Below are positions 57,341-64,000 of a stretch of DNA of 64,000 nucleotides, one piece after another. The notes beneath the pieces were generated by a model. That model was not told where the DNA came from and made no database searches. It saw only the letters and a program-made list of their open reading frames with translations. Both the position numbers and the translations under genes were made by a program. Origin of the DNA: Rotaria sp. Silwood1 (taxonomy: Eukaryota; Rotifera; Eurotatoria; Philodinida; Philodinidae); the NCBI GenBank assembly GCA_905250075.1, contig CAJNOP010000398.1:124001-188000 (forward strand), read 5' to 3'. Positions within the stretch are counted from its first letter, which is position 1, and each line of letters starts with the position of its first letter.

Positions 57341-60300
57341 AGTTATTCTATTGATGTATTCTAATCTATTGAATAGATAATTAAAAGTGAATGATGATTC
57401 ATCTTATCTTGTTAAGTACAAACTCGAATTAGATGTTTGATCATCTGAATACTTAAATTCGAGAGAAAACAAGATACTTAACCTTGAACAGCATATATTT
57501 ATTTATTGTCTTGAAGATGAGTGATGACATTCATTTACGAACGAATGATTACTACTTAAGTACGCTATTGCATCCAATTAGATCAACATCAATAATATTG
57601 AAAAGTATTCGATTCTATCCGATAATACAATAAAAACAACAAAAAACAATAGATCAGATTTTGATTTCATGATCACAATCATTGCTATTACTGATATCAA
57701 TATCATTTGAAAGTTTCAGAAACAGTAAGATACAGAATAGCCATTATGAAATTTCAAGAACACCAAATTTTTAGTATAATATGTGCTATCGTTACGCATA
57801 ACTCTACGACGTTTTTTTCTCACTGAAGCACTTATTTCAATAGTTCTCTCATCAATGTTTCGTCTGGAATTACTATCCGAAATAAAGAATAAATAAAACA
57901 ATGAGCCAAAAAAATGAAATTTTCGAAATAGATAGTCGACTCTAAGCTTCGTTTTTACGGTAAACATTGTAATACGAATAGAGCTAATGTTAGATATTTT
58001 TTGTCCATATCAATTCTGATGAAGGTTTTAATAGAAAAACAAACTGCAAAGGTTAAGGAATTATGCTATGATATGGAAGACGGCTAAAACTTGATATCAG
58101 GGGGTATTTGTTAACTGCTTAGATTTTGAAAAACTTTGAACAAGTATCCATTTCAGACTTGCGCTAGGCTATCTATCCATTATATTAGAGTTAAGAAACC
58201 ATGTTGTTTTCAAAGTGGATTAAGATCACCTTTAATAATATTGGTATATAGTAGAAAAAAATCAAGTTGATTTTTTTCTTGAATTTATTAAAGACACCTT
58301 AGTATCCACTCTAGAGAGTGTTAAAAATTGCAAACCGTTCTCTCTTTTTGTTTTAAAGTTTTTTGAAAAAATACTCGTATCCATTTAACTCTGAAATGGA
58401 AATTACATAAGATAGCATACTAATAAATCGTTGATACTGCACGTTTAACTTGAAAACAATACTTTGATGAGCATATCTAAAACATATCGCTGGATATTAG
58501 TTCGAAGTCTTTTTCGAATAAAACTTTATGGTTAAATCAATTGATGCTCACCGAATATGTCAGAGATTACAGTTGTTTGAGTGAGTGTTTGTTATTCTAT
58601 TAAACTTTTCGCTCACAAAAAAAGGCTTATCCGGAAAACAAAGTCGGAAGTTTTGCAAAACAAAGAATTCCATGAACATAGAATATGATCTTTGGAATGT
58701 GTTTTTAATTTCCGACATAACGAAATTTCTAAGTTAATATCGAAAATTTTCGGACCAAAGTAGACCCATGTCCTCAAAATCGCTAAAAAATCGATGACTT
58801 TATCGCGATTTATTAGGGCGATTAATCTACTGTTGCGTAATCAGTCTAGGCTTCCCATGAATAAAAAAGTAGAGAAAACAAGTGTTTTTTCAAGATTTTT
58901 CATGTCTATAGAACGAGTCTCTTCATTATCTGTTTACGTTCTCTGAGAACGACTTCATCGATTGGTATACCCTCGTGCTTACTGAGCGCGTTCCAACTCG
59001 CTTTTTATTACCGTAGAGCAGATTCGATCGGATGAATTTGTATTTTCGAAGCACAGAACATACAATTATACGATAGTTACGTATATATGACATTGTTGAA
59101 TTTTCTACGTGTATTCAACAAAACTTTGTTACAACCACGAAAATGTTACTACGAGTAAAAGCTGGAAATATCATTTTCTATTCCTTTAAAATAAATATAA
59201 ATACATTGTTTCTTATAATTTGCATTAAAAAATTCATTGGAATGATGTCAATTCATATTTAAAAATAAAAATTATTGTTATTTATATCTATGTTTAAAAA
59301 TAAATATTTTTTTTTATAGTCTATATTTAAAAATGTGAATTATGAAAAAAATTATTTTTTATTCAATATATCTGTAAATTAAAATATAAAAATAAAGTGA
59401 CACCCCTTAGTCATCTTTAATACGAATATATATTCCACTACTTTATCAAGATCGTTTTTTAGCAATATAATGAATCCATTGACCATGGAACTTATACCAG
59501 TAATTTCAAAAAGAAACAAATAAAATAATTTAAGGATAGGTGTGAGTGATAGAAGATTGACTTTCACTCTCAAACCGCATCCCACACCCAGGCCTATCCT
59601 TTTCCCAACACCATCTGAACTGCAGCAATCTAATTGAACTTGTCGGATTCGTTTTGGTCTCTGGTTCTTACTACAAAGTAAAACAGATGAGTAATTTATA
59701 AATTTCTATGGATGAAAAAAATTAATAAAATTTATTGTGAAGTGAGAATTTATATGAAAGAGAAGAGAAAAGAAAAAGTTGAGAATAATCTTCTTCTTTG
59801 GTTAACTGATTGTACGAATGTCCTTGAAAATGTCCTTAAATTAGTTGGGATGATTGAAAGAAGCTGCCTATGTATAACGATCGAAAACTAATCTTCGTTT
59901 GTATAGGTATTAAGCAATAAAAACTTCTGTTGAAATCAATCAAAGATTTGTGACACAAGCCAATCATTGTAATAGATTACGTAATTTAATATGATACAGT
60001 TCGACTAAACAAGAAGATATTAACAAGTTCATTTTTTTTTCTTTATCTAAGCTAATATACCTATAATTAATGGGTCAGAAAATTGTCTTCTAGCAAATAT
60101 TATAAAACTTTAAAATATTTTTTTAGTGAAAATATCTGAAAATCAGCAGTTAGTTTAGACCAATCACAAATCTCAAAATAATCGACGATTTATGACGATA
60201 AATCTGCGTTACTCAGAAAATCGATGATTAACCGAACGTTTTTTCGTTGAAATCGCAATAAATCATCAAAACTTCGGCGATTTTGATGATATGGGGAATA

Positions 60301-60521
60301 AAGAAATTGGCTAGGTGTTCGTTTGTTGTATCCAAGCTTAAGTTTTAAGATTTTTCATGAAGAGGTCGCTACAGGCTTATCTAGGACGACGTTTTCTACC
60401 ATTACTTGTCATTTTTTAAAAAATTCAAGAACGCAGTTCGATAGAGAATAATTTTTTCTATACACTGGTATCAAACTTATATCTAATTCCGTCAAAAAAG
60501 CAGTCATAGCGCATTTTCTAA
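57341..60521. other. Gene-free stretch
   Basis: No supported gene; the minus frame 57716-57967 lacks recognisable features. Two patches rich in ATCGCNATTTAT and CGATTAATC-like words (58770-58850 and 60165-60300) are loosely inverted copies of each other and may be ends of an old element. 59240-59400 is extremely AT-rich with repeated ATTTAAAAATA words. Confidence 0.4.
59532..59601 (+). repeat. Telomere-like hairpin with AAGGATAGG termini
   Basis: AAGGATAGGTGTGAGTG on the left; CCCACACCCAGGCCTATCCTT on the right. The ends are inverted copies (AAGGATAGG), enclosing a G-strand remnant and a C-strand remnant. It is the clearest case of unique-looking termini around a telomere-like core. Confidence 0.75.
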
Positions 60522-60549
60522 TTGATTCGCTTATTTGTCTCTTTATTTT

Positions 60550-61396
60550 CATTTATCCAATTACTTGATGAAATTCTTATGATTATTTTATCTATGGGAT
60601 GCATTCTGCTTGCAACAAATTATCCTAATTTACATGCACTTGGTTTATATGATCTTGAACCAGAAACAGTTATTAGTCTCTTTTCTGGTAAGATATTTTC
60701 TTTTATATACTTATATTATAAAATAGTTTTGTTATTGATATTAATTGATGAATATCAATTTGATAAAAATTCAAAATAAAGACATTAGTTAAAATAAAAT
60801 ACACTGTAAAATAAAAGATTAAGATAAAAAATATAGTATGGATGGTAGACTATAATTTGTTCGAGAATTTAAATAAAGATCGTTTAAAATTGATTATTGA
60901 TAAGGAAAAGAGAATAGCTTGCTTTAAGTTACTAAACAAAAGAAAAACTGAGAAATAATTTAATAAAAATTTTCAATGGTTATTTAGATGGATATTATTT
61001 AATTTGTCATTTTCAAAATCAAATTTTATCACTTTTTGTTATTATTGAAGAACGTGTGAAGCCAATAATGCTATCTACACCTATATTCATATTTATATTT
61101 ACACAAATCTATACTATGTTCCAGAATTTTTCCATATCTATTAGAACTACATGTGGCGGTTGATTCTATTAGTGATTGCCTTTAATTACTTGATGGTCAT
61201 TTCAATCGACTTCATATATTTTATGTTTTGATTTGTTCTCTTAGTTATCATGCGACTTCAGCAGATGATAATAAAGTAAGTTGCACATTACTATCTTCTT
61301 TTGAATGAATAGATAATACTTACGAATATTCATTAATTATCCTCTTGTTTTCTAGAACAAACTACTCAATTTAAAATGCTTTTCGTTAACCAAGGT
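60550..61396 (+). pseudogene. F-box-family pseudogene with internal deletion and insertion
   Basis: It begins with an F-box start (FSFIQLLDEILMIIL) that runs straight into a segment normally about 90 residues later (CILLATNYPNLHALGLYDLE), so an internal deletion is inferred by comparison with the copy at 26066. A GT-AG intron 60688-60986 follows, then DGYYLICHFQNQILSLF, an in-frame stop, a frame change (LLELHVAVDSISDCL-stop-LLDGHFNRLHIF), a further intron and the last exon start (NKLLNLKCFSLTK). Similarity stops abruptly near 61396, where GC-rich DNA begins. Clearly dead. Confidence 0.7.
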
Positions 61397-61560
61397 CGAT
61401 GATTCCGGTCAACGGATCCGGCCAGAACCCGCAGGAACCGTCGCCTTTTCCATCTAATGCCCGCCAGTTCCAGCATCATTCCTGCCTGAACCGGCCGGAA
61501 ACAACAACGGAAAACACCGTAACCATCAGGGACCACACCGGAAACACACTGTATCCGATC
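61397..61560. mobile_element. GC-rich insertion in F-box pseudogene
   Basis: About 160 bp rich in CCGG words (ATTCCGGTCAACGGATCCGG, GAACCGGCCGGAAAC, ACCACACCGGAAAC). Its composition contrasts with everything around it and it interrupts an exon of the pseudogene. No termini could be defined; the frame 61399-61701 crosses it without recognisable features. Confidence 0.45.
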
Positions 61561-61579
61561 ATCTACAGTAGGAAATACC

Positions 61580-62040
61580 CTTCCACCAAAAAGATCTTTT
61601 TAGTTTCTCACATGTTCCAGTTCATGTTTATCCTCGAAAATACCTTAAAAATACGACACATTCGTAGAAAGATCACAAAACATCTTTTTCTATCAAAGTA
61701 GCAACAGGAGTCTCGAAAGGAGATTAACAATAGGGTAGAGTCTCGAAAATACCTTACAAAGAAGGTAAAGTCTCAAGAAGATGTTTAAAGATCTGCTTTT
61801 ATTAAAGTAGCTCTAGGAGTGTTGAGAATACCTTTAAGAATCTGTTTTCATAAAAGCAGTCGTGCGTGTCCCGAAAATTTCTGGAAAACAAGGTAGAGGT
61901 TAAGAGCATTTTCAAAGATCTTTTTTATTTGAACAGTTGTAGGAACGTCAAAAATACCTTACAAGATAGGTACACTCTCGGAAAGATGTTTCAAGTGCTT
62001 TTTCGTTGAAATAGCTGCCACCGTCTCCAATATAATTAAG
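61580..62040 (+). repeat. Degenerate tandem repeats, about 110-130-bp unit
   Basis: The words AGATCTTTTT or variants, GTAGCNNNAGGAGT, CTCGAAAATACCTTA and AAGGTANAGTCTC recur in order about four times, with heavy divergence. Confidence 0.55.
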
Positions 62041-63589
62041 TCATAAGAAACTTTCAAAGAAAACATTTGAACGACCACAGCTAGGATGTGAAGCATTTTC
62101 TAAGAAGCTGGAGCTTGTCTAGCCAGAGTAGACGACAATGCATCAGATGCAGCGTTGCTTATGGCTGGAAAGATAAAACTAACCGGGCGATCCAGATTAG
62201 AAGTGCCCAACATTCTGGTTCCTCGTGTATTTGAGGTTCGCTTCAGTGTTCGCACTATATGCAGTCCGATTTTTGGAGATTGCGCAGATTAGCTTTTTTA
62301 CATCGAGCTTTTCTGGGCAATTCTTCTATGCCCCACAGCTCGCTGCTACTGTATTCTCTGACGAAATATTGAGTCGCTTACCTACGCTATTCCCGTGAGT
62401 GTCGTCCCAATGTTTGTTTGCCACTAGATCCATGGATCCTTGAACACTTTCTTGTAAGACAATGCACGAAAGATTTCCATTTTCCATTCTTTCCTGCATC
62501 TATAGGTCTCACAAGCTAACGGTACCTCCTATGCAACTTCAATCATCTAAAATATGTGCTGCACTCATATATATATAGGATGCCGAATGTCTCAAAAAGA
62601 AAGAACAAAATCCAATTTCAACCGGGGGTGTGGGGGTGGATGATGTGAGTGTGGGCATTAATCATAAGAAGGCACCCACACCCTTTCTATGATTTATGTT
62701 CCTTAATACTCTTTATTTAACTTCTTTATCGAAAAAAGTGAATCATCATTCTAATCAAACTGTCATCATAGTTATTATGGTCATTGATTTACTCATGACT
62801 TCTCTCTCTCTCTCTCTTTCTCATATATCTATTGTTGTGAAATCATTTTCTGTATTTGTATTATTCATTTTTGTTTTCAATACAAAATAACATTCACTAT
62901 GGTTGTGTATCTATTTCTTTTTTCTATTAATATAATAAGTAATGTTTTCTTCTTTATTGATTCGTTTTTCTTTATTGTAGATACATTCAAATTTATCAAA
63001 TTCAACATATATCTTTCGTTCCGAACAAAATAAACATTATAATCTCAATCGGCTTTACAAACGATTATTCAATGTAACAAATACTCATGAAGAAATACAA
63101 CTACATTCATCCTACAAACAAGATTGAAACCATCTCATTTTTATTCACATCTCCATCATCTCTAGAACCATGGTATGCACAGACAACAATTTTTCTTCAA
63201 TCTCCCTATCATAAAAACTATTGAAGACATACTTCTCCGCTACACATAAACACACACCGATAAAATATCTACCACTCAGGTCAAGTACAGAGACTGCCAT
63301 AGAACCTACACACATATATGTCTATATTTCACTCAAGGCAATCTCAATAAATCTTGAGAATGAATGCGAAATCTTTTTCGTGAAGGCACAAAGGCCAATG
63401 ATCAATACTGCGCTTCAAGGAGAAATTTTCATATAATCTTCATGAAATTCCAATGAGTACTATGATATTTTGAATACGCTTGTCTTAACTTCTATTCTTG
63501 TAATAGATTTAAGAATTGTTATGAATTTCTGATCCTCTTCATTGATCTACAGGGTTATGATTTATGTAATAATAACATTCTAGAGATAC
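62041..63589. other. Gene-free or uncertain stretch at the right end
   Basis: 62622-62683 is a telomere-like hairpin. An open 48-codon segment after a TTTATTGTAG acceptor-like site (62982-63127) and the frames 62696-62890 and 63221-63436 could be exons, but none shows recognisable protein features. Confidence 0.35.
62622..62683 (+). repeat. Telomere-like hairpin
   Basis: G-strand CGGGGGTGTGGGGGTGGATG ... GTGAGTGTGGGC, then C-strand GCACCCACACCC. Confidence 0.7.
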
Positions 63590-63617
63590 CTGACGAGTCC
63601 CTTAAGTAAAGACGAAA
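63590..63617 (+). ncRNA. Hammerhead-ribozyme-like core
   Basis: CTGACGA (63590-63596) and CGAAAC (63613-63618) flank a GTCC...GAC stem-loop. This is the conserved two-part core of a hammerhead ribozyme (CUGANGA, stem II, GAAA). Stem III and the cleavage triplet are imperfect downstream (CACCTCGTGAGTAGG); CTC is a permissible NUH triplet but the stem pairs poorly. A second, incomplete core with a G8-to-A change begins at 63978 and runs off the window (CTGATAAGTCCCTTCAGCAAGGA). GTCGAAACGCGTC at 63837-63849 may be a third remnant. Rotifer Penelope-like elements are reported to carry hammerhead motifs in their terminal repeats, which would explain such copies. Confidence 0.45.
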
Positions 63618-64000
63618 CACCTCGTGAGTAGGTTGCCATTCATCTATTTTAAATTCATCCTCTTTTGATGATTCTACTATTATTAAGACAGTAGATATAG
63701 TATTACGTATTGATTCTTCTTGAATCTTTTATACTGATACTTGTGTCATTTGATAAGATTTAGTAAGCAACATCGAATTATCTGGTATTATGGTAGCTAC
63801 ACTCCTCTACTCACCCTTCACCCCTTCACACTCAGGTCGAAACGCGTCGAAATTTGCTTTGACTCATCGCTATTATAAAGGTGTCTACTATAAAAACTTT
63901 ATGACCTCGAAATTTTTACATTATGTAATCTATTTGTGATCTTTTCGATCATTGAATGATTACTAAGTCGAAACTACCTGATAAGTCCCTTCAGCAAGGA

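Noticed and set aside
57716..57967. 83-aa minus-strand frame
   Set aside because: No signal, domain, splice context or homology that I recognise.
61399..61701. 100-aa frame in GC-rich DNA
   Set aside because: It bridges the end of a pseudogene exon, an insertion and a degenerate repeat, so it cannot be one gene.

Overview
The window is AT-rich eukaryotic nuclear DNA. It has spliced genes with GT-AG introns of mostly 45-95 nt, long gene-poor stretches with many homopolymers and microsatellites, and two runs of N (15677-16639; 44426-44525, exactly 100 N). I infer a bdelloid rotifer (Rotaria/Adineta-like). The reasons are short runs of TGTGGG, the telomere repeat described for bdelloids, scattered through the window; decaying F-box/leucine-rich genes; a protein with an N-terminal module I associate with bdelloid-expanded families; and a metazoan gene set (SoxB, endophilin-B, CatSper beta). 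No search was run, so the taxon is an inference.

Layout. 2-1516 (+): 3' end of a C2H2 zinc-finger gene. 2048-2118: tRNA-like sequence beside a telomere-like array. 2698-5650: nested repeats and two TA-flanked foldback elements, one inside the only intron of a small unknown gene (4509-6161, +). 9602-12912 (+): seven-exon RING-TRAF-MATH gene. 12913-19991: gene-free, rich in repeats (long inverted repeat, 10-bp array, 231-bp palindrome, gap). 19992-24377 (+): intronless 1461-aa TPR-patatin protein. 24744-28206: telomere-like array, foldback element, broken F-box genes. 30803-31297 (+): secreted protein resembling anti-lipopolysaccharide factors. 33310-32407 (-): broken F-box gene. 34586-40510 (+): 21-exon gene reconstructed here, best match CatSper beta. 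42994-45877 (-): two almost identical SoxB genes around the 100-N gap, probably two alleles placed in tandem. 54454-52921 (-): nine-exon endophilin-B. 57340-55745 (-): five-exon trypsin-like protease with a hydrophobic C-terminal tail. 60560-64000: F-box pseudogene, degenerate repeats and hammerhead-ribozyme-like cores at the right edge.

The intact genes do not form one pathway. Three of them (RING-TRAF-MATH, TPR-patatin, ALF-like peptide) are families often used in innate immunity and lie within about 22 kb; a functional link is only a hypothesis. The strongest undescribed signal is structural: about ten short elements in which a degenerate TGTGGG run is followed by its complement, always G-strand first and C-strand second apart from one larger palindrome. 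This is the polarity of a head-to-head telomere junction, here in miniature and dispersed between genes.
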